Position numbers and translations under genes: made by a program
Notes under the pieces: model-generated
Told to the model about the DNA's origin: nothing
The model's input: the letters and a program-made list of their open reading frames with translations, nothing else
The model's database searches: none
Part shown: positions 9,481-18,841 of the stretch, piece after piece
Numbering within the stretch: the first letter of the stretch is position 1
How the letters are laid out: each line of letters opens with the position of its first letter
Assembly: GCA_030447415.1 (NCBI GenBank)
Contig: JAUJOZ010000008.1
Coordinates: 86,695-150,694, forward strand
From: Thermomicrobiales bacterium
GTDB taxonomy: Bacteria; Chloroflexota; Chloroflexia; Thermomicrobiales; UBA6265
Reading direction: 5' to 3'
Length of the DNA stretch: 64,000 bases

Positions 9481-10344
9481 TTACCCCGGAGCCGGTTGGC
9501 AGGTGGGGCAGAGATACGTTCCCCGCGAGCCGACCCGGATCTTCCGAACCGGCGAGCCGCAGGAAGGGCAGGGCTCATTCTCCCGAGCGTGGACCTGGGG
9601 GAACCCATCCTGGGGGTACGCGCGCTGGCGGATGATCCTTGCGCCGCCCTGCTCCAGCCCGCGCTCCAGTGACCACGGGATGGCCTCGTGCAACCGATCG
9701 AGTTCGGCGTCGGTCAATGCGTTCGCCGGGCGGAGCGGATGGATTTTCGCCCGGTGGAGAGCTTCGTCGACGTAGATGTTCCCTAACCCCGCGACGACGC
9801 TCTGATTCAGCAGGGCGAGTTTGACCGGGATGCGGCGTCGCGCCAGCCGCGCCCCCAACTCCTCCGGGGTCGGCGTCCCGTGGCCGATACCTTCGGGACC
9901 GAATTTGAACGCCGCCAAGGCGACTTCGACGTCCGCGGTTGGGAGGAGGCGCAGCCATCCAAACTGCCGGACGTCGCTGAAGTAGAGGCAGGTGCCACGG
10001 CCGAACCGAGCGATCAGGTGCGTCGTCTTGTGGGGATAGTCGCCCGTCGGGTCGGGGACAGGATGGCCGGCGACGTGCCGGCTGCCGTCGGCGTGGAGCA
10101 CGGCGAGCTGCCCGGCAAGCTTGAAGTGAATCATCAAGCTGAGGTCACCAGTCCAGGCGATGATCAACACCTTGGCTCGGCGTCGCGCCGCCGTGATCCT
10201 CCGGCCAACGAGCACATCGAGGGTTGGCAGCGGGGAGGCGCGCATGAGTTTGGGTAGCCGCAGCCCGATCGCCTCGAGCGTCTGCCCGACGAGCTCCCGT
10301 TCAACGATGCGCCGGATCGTTTCGACCTCTGGAAGCTCGGGCAC
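9481..10344 (-). CDS. mutM: formamidopyrimidine-DNA glycosylase
   Basis: This 287-residue base-excision repair enzyme removes 8-oxoguanine and other oxidised purines and nicks the strand. After the GTG-coded Met, Pro2 and Glu3 of PELPEVETIRR form the active site. KVLII matches the conserved Lys region, HFKLAGQL the core, LLNQSVVAGLGNIYVDEAL the H2TH region, and the C-terminus has a four-Cys zinc finger (CPSCGS ... YLCPTCQ). Length is normal. It is convergent with the M42 gene. Confidence 0.93.
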   Translation of the reverse strand: MPELPEVETIRRIVERELVGQTLEAIGLRLPKLMRASPLPTLDVLVGRRITAARRRAKVLIIAWTGDLSLMIHFKLAGQLAVLHADGSRHVAGHPVPDPTGDYPHKTTHLIARFGRGTCLYFSDVRQFGWLRLLPTADVEVALAAFKFGPEGIGHGTPTPEELGARLARRRIPVKLALLNQSVVAGLGNIYVDEALHRAKIHPLRPANALTDAELDRLHEAIPWSLERGLEQGGARIIRQRAYPQDGFPQVHARENEPCPSCGSPVRKIRVGSRGTYLCPTCQPAPG

Positions 10345-10449
10345 GTCACGGTCCTTGATGCGACGGTGAGGTCAGACACACGACCACGGTGCCATGACAC
10401 CGGCGCGGCAACGTTGCAGGCGTGGCGCGCCAACCTTCGACCGCGCGCC

Positions 10450-10764
10450 CTACCGTCCGCCCGACTCAGCCTCGTCCTCGTCGTCGGGAATGTCATGGGC
10501 CCGCAGCCATTGGGCGGCGGACCGACCGACGCGTAACCCTTCCTCTTCGTCGCGGCAGGCTCGAATGACCCGCGCCATCACGTCCCAGGCGGCGTGCTGC
10601 ATGACGCGATGACTCCCGCGATAGATGATCTGGCGCGGTCCAAGCAGTCGTCCGGCCGACGTATAGACCACACTCCAAGCGTCACCCGCCCGCTCCAGCG
10701 TGACCTCCGCCCGCCCCTGGCGCCAGATGAACTGGTCTCCACTGGAGATGGCGGTGCCCGCCAT
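10450..10764 (-). CDS. hypothetical protein, 104 residues
   Basis: A small protein of unrecognised family. ATG 10764 is preceded by GGAGGAG, giving a good start inside a longer frame that begins at 10809. The sequence begins MAGTAISSGDQFIWRQG, predicts a short beta-rich N-terminal half, then a helical half (VMQHAAWDVMARVIRACRDEEEG) and an acidic tail. No signal peptide or membrane segment is seen. It lies upstream of mutM on the same strand. Confidence 0.6.
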   Translation of the reverse strand: MAGTAISSGDQFIWRQGRAEVTLERAGDAWSVVYTSAGRLLGPRQIIYRGSHRVMQHAAWDVMARVIRACRDEEEGLRVGRSAAQWLRAHDIPDDEDEAESGGR

Positions 10765-10968
10765 GGCATCTCCTCCGTTGGGTCGTCGTGCGGACGCCTC
10801 CGCACACACGGAGCGCCGCGACGGCCGGTCGCGCTGCCGCTCGACAAATGGGCCGGAACCTTCGCGTCCGGAGTTGCGTTGCCGCCCGACGGCGGCGGAT
10901 GCGGGGAGCGTAGTTTAGCGCAACGGCTGTGCGCTGGATAGACCCTCCGACCATCTGCCGGAGTGGAA

Positions 10969-12138
10969 TCAGAGGCCTCGGTCCCGGGCCTCGGTGAAGC
11001 TGTGGGCGGCGGCGATCCGCTCGGCGATCGGCGGGTGGCTGTACAGGAAGAAGACGACTGGTGCCGGTGGGTCGGGGTCTGCCAAGCTCTGGCTGGCGAG
11101 CCGCGCCATCGTCGAAGCGTAGCTCAGCCCGTCCCCAGTAAGCTGCATCGCGAAGCGATCCGTCCGTCGCTCGATCGCGCGGCTGAACGCACTCTGGACC
11201 GGAGTGGCGACAAAGCCGGTAAGGACCATGACAAGCCCGAGAAGCGGAAAGCTCGCGACATCCTCGATGCCGCGGACGCCAGTTCGCCGCTCGGTCCGCT
11301 GGACAAACGGGGGCACCAATCGGTAGACGGCGTAGGCGGCGCCGAAGCCGATCCCGCCGGTGAACGCGATGAGCCGCCAGATGTCACCGTTCGCCTGGTG
11401 TCCCAGCTCGTGGGCCACAACCGCCTCGACCTGCGCCGGCTCGAACCGCTCGATGAGCGTGTCGCTAAGGACCACTCGCTTCGTGTTGCCCAGACCGGCG
11501 AAGAAGGCGTTCGGTTTTTCCGTTTGGCGGCTCATGTCCATCTGGAAGACATCGGCGATAGGGACACCGGCGCGCGCTGCCAGGTCACGTACCCGCCGAT
11601 CAAGATCTCGGTCCCGGAGCGGCTCGAACTTGTTGAACAGTGGCATGATGAGAACGGGCGCCAGGTGGCTGAGCACGGCAACCAGCGGGACGATGCCCGA
11701 GGCGAGGACCAGCCACCAATCGCGCGGCCGCCGTCGAATGACCACGTACGCCGCGCTCGTGGACGGCACCTGCAGGGCCAGCACGACCAACAAGCCCTTC
11801 ACCTGGTCGCCGAGCCACCCCCGGTCACTCTGCTTGGTCAATCCGAACCGGCGCTCGACCAGGTGGCCGCCGACGTAGGCCAACGGCAACTCGGTCAGCC
11901 AGGAGACAAGGGAGGCGACCGCCAGGTACGCGGGCGTGGCCAGGCGCGGGTCGGGCACCGCCTGACGGGTGGCGTCGCGCAACCGAGCGGAGCGCCCGCT
12001 GAAGGCGAGCCAGGCAAGCCGCGTCACGCTCCATGCCATGCTAATCAGCAGCACCGCGAGCCGGGTCCGGCTGTAGCGTTTCGCCTTGGGCACGTCCAGG
12101 CCTGGAATGTCCACCGGGCGACGTTGCTTCACGGCCAT
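10969..12138 (-). CDS. M48 family (Ste24/CAAX protease-like) membrane metalloprotease
   Basis: A 389-residue integral membrane protease. It has several hydrophobic segments, the zinc site VVAHELGHQ (two His and the catalytic Glu) and a downstream third-ligand region IERRTDRFAM. The luminal loop with LFNKFEPL and the final FLYSHPPIAERI are hallmarks of Ste24-type M48 enzymes. These cleave prenylated or other membrane-associated peptides; the bacterial substrate is unknown. ATG 12138 is chosen; a GTG at 12165 is the alternative. Confidence 0.86.
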   Translation of the reverse strand: MAVKQRRPVDIPGLDVPKAKRYSRTRLAVLLISMAWSVTRLAWLAFSGRSARLRDATRQAVPDPRLATPAYLAVASLVSWLTELPLAYVGGHLVERRFGLTKQSDRGWLGDQVKGLLVVLALQVPSTSAAYVVIRRRPRDWWLVLASGIVPLVAVLSHLAPVLIMPLFNKFEPLRDRDLDRRVRDLAARAGVPIADVFQMDMSRQTEKPNAFFAGLGNTKRVVLSDTLIERFEPAQVEAVVAHELGHQANGDIWRLIAFTGGIGFGAAYAVYRLVPPFVQRTERRTGVRGIEDVASFPLLGLVMVLTGFVATPVQSAFSRAIERRTDRFAMQLTGDGLSYASTMARLASQSLADPDPPAPVVFFLYSHPPIAERIAAAHSFTEARDRGL

Positions 12139-12578
12139 TCGCTGCTCTCGCTCCCTGAGGGCCACCAGCCACCGGAATCCCGCGACGGCAGTTTGATTTC
12201 GCGGGCCGGAGGATACCCCGTCACTTCCTCGCCGCGCAGACCCTTCGTTGCATTGCGGGGGTAGCTTCGCATCACCTTCACCTCGCCCTGCCAGCGGGTC
12301 ATGCCGGCGGTGCGGACGGTATCGCGCTGCTGGTTGGAAAGCGTCGGAGCCGATTCAGTCTCGGGCCCCTCGTCGGGAAGCGCGGCGTCTCACGTGGCCG
12401 GTCGATGGCCGCAACGTCACAATCATCAGGGCGGCCGTGCTCGTCCGCCCCCGTCACTCTACTCGGACCCCGTCGGGGTGCCGCCCCGAACGCTGGGACG
12501 GCCAGACCAACCGGGGCGAGGAGTCCAACCGACGAGCGGTGGGATCGTGCGGGCGCGAACGATCCGACCGGGGCGCAT
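12139..12578. other. intergenic stretch without a supported gene
   Basis: About 440 bp between the MMPL stop and the Ste24-like start. Short frames on both strands have no supporting start signal or recognisable domain. It should hold the promoter of the Ste24-like gene, but no clear hexamers were identified. Confidence 0.5.
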
Positions 12579-14816
12579 CTACGCCGACTCCTCCATGAAC
12601 GACCGCTTCGGCAACAAGCGGCGGAGCGAAGATGGTACCCACCAGTTCCACGCCCCAAGCAGGCGCATCGTCGCTGGGACGAGCAGGGCACGCACGACGG
12701 TAGCGTCCAGGAATACCGCCAGAGCGATGCCTAGGCCGAGCGCCTTGATCAAGATGACGTCGGCCGTCACGAACGATGCGGTAACCACCACAACGATGAG
12801 TGCGGCGCTGGTGATGATCCGCCCGCTTCGTTCCAACCCCACGGCGACGCTGCGCTGGTTGTCGCCAGTTCGGTCCCACTCCTCCCGAATTCGGGAGAGA
12901 AGAAAGACTTCGTAGTCCATGCTGAGGCCGAACAGGACGCAAAACATGATCACCGGCAAGGACGCCTCGACGAATCCGAGCGGCGTGAACCCGAGAACAC
13001 CGCTGAAATGCCCTTCCTGGAAGATGTAGACCAGAGCACCGTACGAGGCAAGGATCGAGAGCGTATTCATCGCGATCGCCTTGAGGGGGAGGAGCACTGA
13101 CCGGAACAACACCAACAGGACCAGGTACGTCGCCATGACGATCAATGCAATCGCGCGGGGAAAATCCCGGTACATCAGGTCGACGACGTCGACGATCTCG
13201 GCCGTGCCTCCGTCAACGAGGAGCGATAAGTCGCCGCCGAGCTGGGTGCTCCGGATCTCCGCCAGCAGCGCCTTGTTTCGGTCGTCGTTGGGGAGGTATC
13301 GCGTATAGGCGAGTACCACCGCGGTCTGGTCACTGACGAATCGGTCAAGCCGAGTGTCCACGCCGACGGCGCCCAAACCGCGACGGGCACCGAGGAACCC
13401 GATGGCCTGCTCTCGCGTCGTGCCCGGCCCGTAGGACAGTGCGCTTTGGATACGGAGCACTCGCGGATCACGCGCCAGCGCGTCGGCGAAATCGTAGAGC
13501 GCGCCCAGGTTTTCAGTCCGAAAGATGGAGGACGAGGAGTGCACGGCGATGACGAAGGGCGAGATTTCCCCTGGTCCGTACTTCTCGCTCAAGACGTCGA
13601 ACCCCTGGCGGGAGGGAAGGTCGGTCGGCAAGATCGTGGCGTCGGGCGATGAGACCTCAGCCCGAAGGAAGGGAGCGCCGAGGAGCATCAGCAGCGCCAG
13701 CGTCGGCACCAGCACGAGGAACGGCCGAGCCATCACCCAACGCGAGAGCGCGACCCAGAACCCCTCCTCAGCCTCAGCCGCGCCTGTTCGATCTCGTGAG
13801 CGCACGATTGGCAGCCAGTCGATGCGGTGCCCGACGACGCTGAGGATCGCTGGCAGCAGCGTCAAGGCCGCCAGGACGGAAAAGAACACGACCACGACGC
13901 CAGCGACGCCGACCGAGCGCAAAAACATGAACGAGAAGAAGACGAGACCCGCGAGACCGATCAGTACCGTCAGCCCAGAAAAGAAGACCGCCCGACCGGC
14001 CGTGGCGATCGTCTGCTCGACGGCGGTTCGCACGTCCGCTCGTCGAGCCAGTTCCTCACGGAAGCGGCTGGTGACGAACAGGGAGTAGTCGACCGCCAGA
14101 CCAAGCCCGAGCATCGTCGCCAAGTTGAGGACGAAGATCGAAAGGTCGCTTGCTCTAGCGACGAGGTAGAGCGCGAGCAGCACCCCGGCCACCCCAAGAC
14201 CGCCGACGGCAAGCGGCACGACCGCCGCGACGACCGACCCGAAGACCACGAGGAGCGCAACCAGCGCAAAGGGGAAGGCGATCAGCTCCGCCCGCCGCAG
14301 ATCGCGCTGGCTCACCGTCTCGATATCGGCATAAAAGGCCGGCGCACCGGCGACCAGGACTTCTAAGTCCGCGGGATTGCCGAGGGCGGCACGGAACGCG
14401 GGAACCTGCCGTTGGGCCACCTCCGGTGGGAGGTCGAGTCCCGCGAGCGCGTAAGCCGTCGAGCCGTCAGCGGAGATGAGGCTCGGGTCGTCGCGGGGAA
14501 GCAGGACGTCCGTGACATGGGGCAATCGTTGCACACCGCTGACGGCGGCTTCGACTTGAGCGACGAACCCGGGGTCGGTGGCGGTGAAGCGGTCGCTCTG
14601 GAAGATGACGACCATCATCGAGGGGCTGAAACCGAGCTCGCGCTCGAGCGTTTCCCGGGCTCGCGCGGCTTCGGTTTCCGCGGACGAGAAGCCGCCGACC
14701 TTCATCGGTTCCTCGATCCGGGGCAGCACGGGCACCGCCGCGAGGAGCAACAACGCCCACGCCGCGATGATGGGCCACCGACACCGGTACGCGAAGCGGC
14801 CGAGGAACGCGAACAA
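12579..14816 (-). CDS. MMPL/RND family membrane transporter
   Basis: A 745-residue RND-type permease with about 11-12 membrane segments in two homologous halves. Each half has one helix, a large extracytoplasmic loop, then a cluster of helices. Features include LGLGLAVDYSLFVTSRFREE in the first half and LFGLSMDYEVFLLSRIREEW in the second, the proton-relay Asp-Tyr motifs of MMPL proteins. Members export lipids or drugs using the proton gradient. The TTG start at 14816 follows GGAGG (spacing 4). The frame is open to 15062 but the added residues look non-coding. Confidence 0.85.
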   Translation of the reverse strand: MFAFLGRFAYRCRWPIIAAWALLLLAAVPVLPRIEEPMKVGGFSSAETEAARARETLERELGFSPSMMVVIFQSDRFTATDPGFVAQVEAAVSGVQRLPHVTDVLLPRDDPSLISADGSTAYALAGLDLPPEVAQRQVPAFRAALGNPADLEVLVAGAPAFYADIETVSQRDLRRAELIAFPFALVALLVVFGSVVAAVVPLAVGGLGVAGVLLALYLVARASDLSIFVLNLATMLGLGLAVDYSLFVTSRFREELARRADVRTAVEQTIATAGRAVFFSGLTVLIGLAGLVFFSFMFLRSVGVAGVVVVFFSVLAALTLLPAILSVVGHRIDWLPIVRSRDRTGAAEAEEGFWVALSRWVMARPFLVLVPTLALLMLLGAPFLRAEVSSPDATILPTDLPSRQGFDVLSEKYGPGEISPFVIAVHSSSSIFRTENLGALYDFADALARDPRVLRIQSALSYGPGTTREQAIGFLGARRGLGAVGVDTRLDRFVSDQTAVVLAYTRYLPNDDRNKALLAEIRSTQLGGDLSLLVDGGTAEIVDVVDLMYRDFPRAIALIVMATYLVLLVLFRSVLLPLKAIAMNTLSILASYGALVYIFQEGHFSGVLGFTPLGFVEASLPVIMFCVLFGLSMDYEVFLLSRIREEWDRTGDNQRSVAVGLERSGRIITSAALIVVVVTASFVTADVILIKALGLGIALAVFLDATVVRALLVPATMRLLGAWNWWVPSSLRRLLPKRSFMEESA

Positions 14817-15277
14817 GGTGCCTCCGGGATCCAGGATTGACAGGAACGGTATACGCTGCGGGACTCCCCAAGAGGGAGCCGCCGCAAAGGGTGGAACAGA
14901 ATTGCGGCTGGGCCTAGCGCGGACGCTACGGACGCCGGCCGGAACCTTAGCCGATGGCCGCCGCCCGAGGATGATGCCGAGTGACGCGGAGCGATGCCGG
15001 CACGAGCGATCCGATACCTCGACCGGGGCCGTACCGGCCATGTTTCGGCGCGCCGCGTGCACGCCCGTGGTCGTGTCGTTCGCCGGGAATCGGTGCGCCT
15101 TATTCGGTCTCCGAGTGATAGCCAGGCGTTTGCCCCGCCGACCTCGGACGAGCTCCCCCTCTCCCGTGCATCGGGAGAGCGGTCGGGGGTGAGGACCGCC
15201 GTCCGTGACGGGAGCGCTCGGTGGTCACCCGGATGCCGTATTCATCGTCCTGCTGAGAAGCAGGCGGCACGGGTTTG
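14817..15277. other. intergenic stretch with a REP-like palindrome
   Basis: About 460 bp between the MMPL and DUF952 genes. The only structure I see is the inverted repeat listed separately near 15153-15194. Open frames here lack start signals and recognisable domains. Confidence 0.5.
15153..15194. repeat. REP-like imperfect palindrome
   Basis: The inner arms CTCTCCCG (15159-15166) and CGGGAGAG (15172-15179) pair perfectly around a 5-base loop. Flanking CTCCCCC and GGGGGTGAGG extend the symmetry imperfectly. Such C-rich/G-rich palindromes are often dispersed between genes in Chloroflexota and other high-GC genomes. No second copy was found in this window. Confidence 0.5.
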
Positions 15278-15640
15278 CTACTCGATCTTCGCGAACGACC
15301 CGTCAGCGAGTCGAATAGCCCGTCGCACGTCTACCACGGCGCTCTGGTTCAGCGGCCCGTAGATGTGCGGATAGATCCGGTTCGGATCCTCGTATCGCAC
15401 CTCGGCGGCGAGGCGATCCAGATCGATGGAGAGGACAAGGAACGGCCGCGTGTCGCCCTGGTAGAAGGCGTTGGCCACTGCGAGAAGGTTTGCCTCGCCG
15501 TCCGTGCAGTGAATAAACCCGTCCGACTCGAACGCTTCCGGCGTGTAGGTCGCGGTCCCCGCCTGATCCTGCCACACCTCATCTGGAGTGAGGTGAAACG
15601 TGGTCCTCGTCGGCGGTGCCGGGCGCGCGCCGTCGTTCAC
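15278..15640 (-). CDS. DUF952 family protein
   Basis: A 120-residue protein matching the DUF952 (COG3502) pattern: an early FHLTPDEVW, then DGFIHCTDGEANLLAVAN, FLVLSIDLDRL, VRYEDPNRIYPHIYGPLN and a final RAIRLADGSF. Function is unknown; the fold resembles ADP-ribosyltransferase-like domains. The GTG at 15640 overlaps the stop of the zinc-ribbon gene (GTGA), so the two are co-translated. Confidence 0.82.
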   Translation of the reverse strand: MNDGARPAPPTRTTFHLTPDEVWQDQAGTATYTPEAFESDGFIHCTDGEANLLAVANAFYQGDTRPFLVLSIDLDRLAAEVRYEDPNRIYPHIYGPLNQSAVVDVRRAIRLADGSFAKIE

Positions 15641-16029
15641 CCGGAGCCGCCGCGCTCGGCGGGGGCGCCCAGGGGCGGGTCCATCGCCTGGCCTTCGAGG
15701 GGCGAGTTCCCGGCCGGGTCGTCGGCAATCGGCGCCACGGGTTTGCCCGGCACGGCGCTGGTGCTGCTGTGGGTCACCTGCGTCCCGTCGCTGGTCCCGC
15801 CGATACCGCCGCTCGCCATCGGCGCCGGAACATGGATCGGGTCGGCCTGGGCCGGAAAGACGCCGCTCAACGGCTGGCCCTCCACGCCGCTCGCATTTGC
15901 GCTGAGGACCTGGCCGCATCGCTCGCAGCGCGGGTCGGCGGTCGCCTCGATCGCTTGCTCAAGCCCGCAGTTTGGACAAACAATCCCCTGCCGCGCCTCG
16001 CCAATCGGTGATGTCATCGCATCCATGGA
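15637..16029 (-). CDS. zinc-ribbon protein, 130 residues
   Basis: The N-terminal third has a four-Cys zinc ribbon (CPNCGLEQ ... CERCGQ), preceded by SPIGEARQGI. The remainder is low-complexity, rich in Pro, Gly, Ala and Ser, and likely disordered. ATG 16029 has AGGAGG nine bases upstream, much better than earlier starts. Function is unknown. It overlaps the DUF952 gene by four bases. Confidence 0.72.
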   Translation of the reverse strand, partial: SMDAMTSPIGEARQGIVCPNCGLEQAIEATADPRCERCGQVLSANASGVEGQPLSGVFPAQADPIHVPAPMASGGIGGTSDGTQVTHSSTSAVPGKPVAPIADDPAGNSPLEGQAMDPPLGAPAERGGSG

Positions 16030-16128
16030 ACCTGACCTCCTAATGCACCGACCGCGGCGCCGTCCGCCGCCGCCACGGGCCATCGGAGCATGGGCCGTGC
16101 CAGTGACCCGGCTCCGTGGCAGGCGGCG

Positions 16129-16784
16129 TCAATTCCCCACGCGGTGCTTCAGGATGACATGCTGGCTGCGCGGCAAGGGGACCACCTCGGCGCAGGCGAA
16201 GCCAGATGCCTCCGAGGGGCGGCGATTCCAATCCACAACCGGGACGTACGGCGAGGATATCGCCCGCCGACACAGGGTGAGGTCCAGCGTGCCCTGGTCT
16301 GACAGGACGCGCGCGAGTTCGGTTAGCGTCCGATCCGGTTGGGGACCGCCTCAAGCAGCCGTAGGCGGCTCACGACGTCGAACTCAGCGTCATCGAATGG
16401 AAGTGGTTCGCTTGCGTCCGCCACCAGGAACGCGGCCCGGTGCCCCAGGCGTCGCCGTCCGGCCTCTGCGGTTGCCGCGGCGATCATCCGTGGCGACCGG
16501 TCAATGCCCACGACCCGCCCATGAAAGTTCGGCAACGCCGCAATCGTGAGGGGTAGGTCGCCGACGGCCGTGCCGACATCCAGTACCGCCTCACCCCCAC
16601 GGAGCGGGATCCACGAGGCCCACGCGCGCCAGCGGTCGCCCTCCGAGCGTGAGCCGAACGCCGCGGCGCCGACCCGATCGTAGGCGAAATGCATGAGTCC
16701 GCGGCCGATGTAACGGCCGTCCGTCGCCAATACGAAAGCCAGTAGCAGACCGAGAAGGACCAACGCGGCGGTCGCGAGCCACAT
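16129..16784 (-). pseudogene. membrane-anchored SAM-dependent methyltransferase, frameshifted
   Basis: The first frame (16784 to 16323) encodes an N-terminal membrane helix and the start of a class I methyltransferase: motif I is VLDVGTAVGDLP, then RVVGIDRSP, VADASEPLPFDDAEFDVV and LLEAVPN. It then stops after IGR. The neighbouring frame continues exactly where the fold should, PQPDRTLTELARVLSDQG, through to HVILKHRVGN and a TGA at 16129. Adding one base at the four-base G run 16341-16344 restores a 218-residue protein. The break is either a real mutation or a homopolymer miscall. Substrate is unknown. Confidence 0.75.
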
Positions 16785-16805
16785 CGCGCGCCTCCTCCCC
16801 GCTCG

Positions 16806-17648
16806 CTAAAGCCCACTCATCCGAACGACCTCGACTCCCCGGTGTTCCAGCTCCGACACGAAGCGGTTGATTCCGATCAGGTCGGAGGCAATGTGGCCGG
16901 AAACGACGACGTTGATCCCGGGTTGGCCGAGAGACCGGATGCGCTCGGCTTCCTCCGCGGCGAGGTGGATGTACACGACTGTGCCGACCCCATGGGCGAA
17001 GAGCGCCTCCGCTATCGGAAAGCCACCGTTCGTGCCGGCCCCGTGAAACACCACCACCTTCCCCGCAGGGTTATCGAGCCGACCGACCGGCACCATCACC
17101 CGGGTTGGCGCGTCTCGGATCTCGGGGATGGTCAGGAGTCCGTCGATGATGTCAGTTACCAGCGGCTTCCGTCCCAACCCGCTGACATGATCCTGGATCG
17201 CGGCGTCCATGATCCGGCGCCCAACCTCGTCGAGCGGCAGGTGGACGTTGAGGAACGGAAGACTGAGCAGGCGAGCGATCGAAGGCGCGTGATCGACGTT
17301 CATCGCCTGAGCACGGAGAAGCGCCCGGGTCATGATTGGCTGGACGACACGCCTGGCGTCCTCGATCGGAACGCCGGCCGCGACTAGCAGCTCCACCTGG
17401 CGGGCGAGGACCTTCGGGAAGTTCAGCTGGGCCGCGCCGCCGGCCGGATGGTGCGCAATGGCGCCGTCCACACTAACCTGGCGCGCCAGCAGCAATTCCG
17501 CCGCGCCGATGTCGACCCCCATCATCACCCGGCGGAGACCATCCCCCGGCACGTAGATCGCGCTGTCACCGGGAACCTCCGCCATCCCGGCGAGATCCAG
17601 GCCGAGGCGCATCATCTCGTCGGTCGATAAGCCCGTCCGCTTCACCAT
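16806..17648 (-). CDS. NIF3/DUF34-like dinuclear metal-centre protein
   Basis: A 280-residue protein resembling the NIF3 (DUF34) family. These proteins bind two metal ions and may act as cyclohydrolase-like or metal-handling proteins; the role is unsettled. Visible pieces are GVDIGAAELLLARQ, the metal-site IAHHPAGGAAQLNFP, VVFHGAGTNGGFPIAEALF and a late VVVSGHIASD (a His ligand position). ATG 17648 follows GGAGGGTC. It is divergent from selD. Confidence 0.65.
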   Translation of the reverse strand: MVKRTGLSTDEMMRLGLDLAGMAEVPGDSAIYVPGDGLRRVMMGVDIGAAELLLARQVSVDGAIAHHPAGGAAQLNFPKVLARQVELLVAAGVPIEDARRVVQPIMTRALLRAQAMNVDHAPSIARLLSLPFLNVHLPLDEVGRRIMDAAIQDHVSGLGRKPLVTDIIDGLLTIPEIRDAPTRVMVPVGRLDNPAGKVVVFHGAGTNGGFPIAEALFAHGVGTVVYIHLAAEEAERIRSLGQPGINVVVSGHIASDLIGINRFVSELEHRGVEVVRMSGL

Positions 17649-17771
17649 GATCGACCCTCCGGCGCGCCGGTCGCGGCCGCACGATGCCACTCGTTCATCG
17701 TACACTCAAGCCATTGGCGAGGACCGGCGCATCGGTCGAACACCGGTGCGGTCGCAGCAGGACACGCGGCG

Positions 17772-18833
17772 ATGGCAGACACGACCCACACCCGGGACGA
17801 AATCCGGCTCACGACTCTCGCGGGATGCGCCGGCTGAGCGTCAAAGATGGGCCCCGCGGCCCTGGCGCAGGTGCTGCGCCCGCTCGCCCGTCACACGCAT
17901 CCGGACCTCCTCGTCGGACTGCAAACCAGCGACGACGCGGCTGTCTACCGTTTGTCCGACGATCTGGCGATCGTCCAGACGGTCGATTTCTTCACCCCCG
18001 TGGTCGACGACCCATGGACGTACGGGGCGATCGCGGCGGCCAATTCGATGAGTGACATCTATGCGATGGGTGGCGATGTCCTCCTCGCCCTCAACATCGC
18101 CGCGTTTCCGGACGATCTCCCGCCTGAGGTGCTTACCGCGGTGTTCGAGGGAGGGGCGTCGAAGGTGGCCGAGGCCGGGGGCGTGATCGCCGGCGGCCAC
18201 ACCGTGACGGACGACGAGCCGAAGTTCGGTCTCTGCGTCACTGGCACGATCAGACCAGATCGAGTCCTGACCAAGGCTGAGGCGCGGGCCGGTGACCGAC
18301 TCTTCCTGACCAAGCCGCTTGGGACGGGCGCCATCACGACCGCGATCAAAAACGGCCGGGCGGAGCCGACCCACGTGGAGGCCGCCGTCGCGTCGATGCT
18401 GACGCTGAACCGCGCGGCGTCCCTCGCCATGCGCGACTTCGACGTCCACGCCTGCACCGACATCACCGGTTTCGGCCTCCTCGGCCACGGAGCCGAGGTG
18501 GCCATCAGGAGTGGGGTCGGTCTGCGGTTCTCCGGCGAGCGAGTGCCTCTGCTGCCCGGCGCGTTGGGATACGCGGCGGGCGGCCACCTTCCGGGCGGCA
18601 TGCGGCGCAACCGGGATCACTTTGCCGCGTCCGATGGGGGGATCACGATCGAGACAGGGGTCGATCCGAACCTGGAGGCGCTGCTGTACGACCCGGAAAC
18701 CTCCGGTGGCCTCCTCTTCTCGATCGCCGCCGAGGACGGTGAGGCGTTGCGTTCCGCCTTCCGCGGCGCCGATGTGTCGCTCTGGGAGATTGGCGAGGTC
18801 GTGGCCGGCGCCGGCATCGTCGTCGGCGCCTGA
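17772..18833 (+). CDS. selD: selenide, water dikinase (selenophosphate synthase), itself a selenoprotein with UGA-encoded Sec22
   Basis: SelD makes selenophosphate from selenide and ATP, the Se donor for selenocysteine and selenouridine. The frame downstream of an internal ATG (17847) is unmistakable: LLVGLQTSDDAAVYRL, TVDFFTPVVDDPW, NSMSDIYAMGG, GVIAGGHTV and GFGLLGHG. That ATG lies after the catalytic loop. Reading upstream in frame from ATG 17772 gives LTTLAGCAG, then TGA (17835-17837), then ASKMGP. UGA falls at the known Cys/Sec position and Lys25 is the partner Lys. With Sec the protein has 353 residues, the normal length. An automatic start at 17847 would lose the active site. Confidence 0.88.
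17864..17880 (+). promoter_or_regulatory. candidate bacterial SECIS hairpin for selD
   Basis: GGCGCAG (17864-17870) and CTGCGCC (17874-17880) form a perfect 7-bp stem with a GUG loop that begins 33 nt after the UGA. Bacterial SECIS elements usually have a G among the first two loop bases, about 16-37 nt from UGA. A second hairpin (GGGCC/GGCCC, 17849-17862) is closer but lacks the loop G. Confidence 0.5.
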
Positions 18834-18841
18834 GAACGCGC

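Noticed and set aside
10963..12264. 433-codon plus-strand frame
   Set aside because: Antisense shadow of the Ste24-like protease, whose zinc motif and helices are clear.
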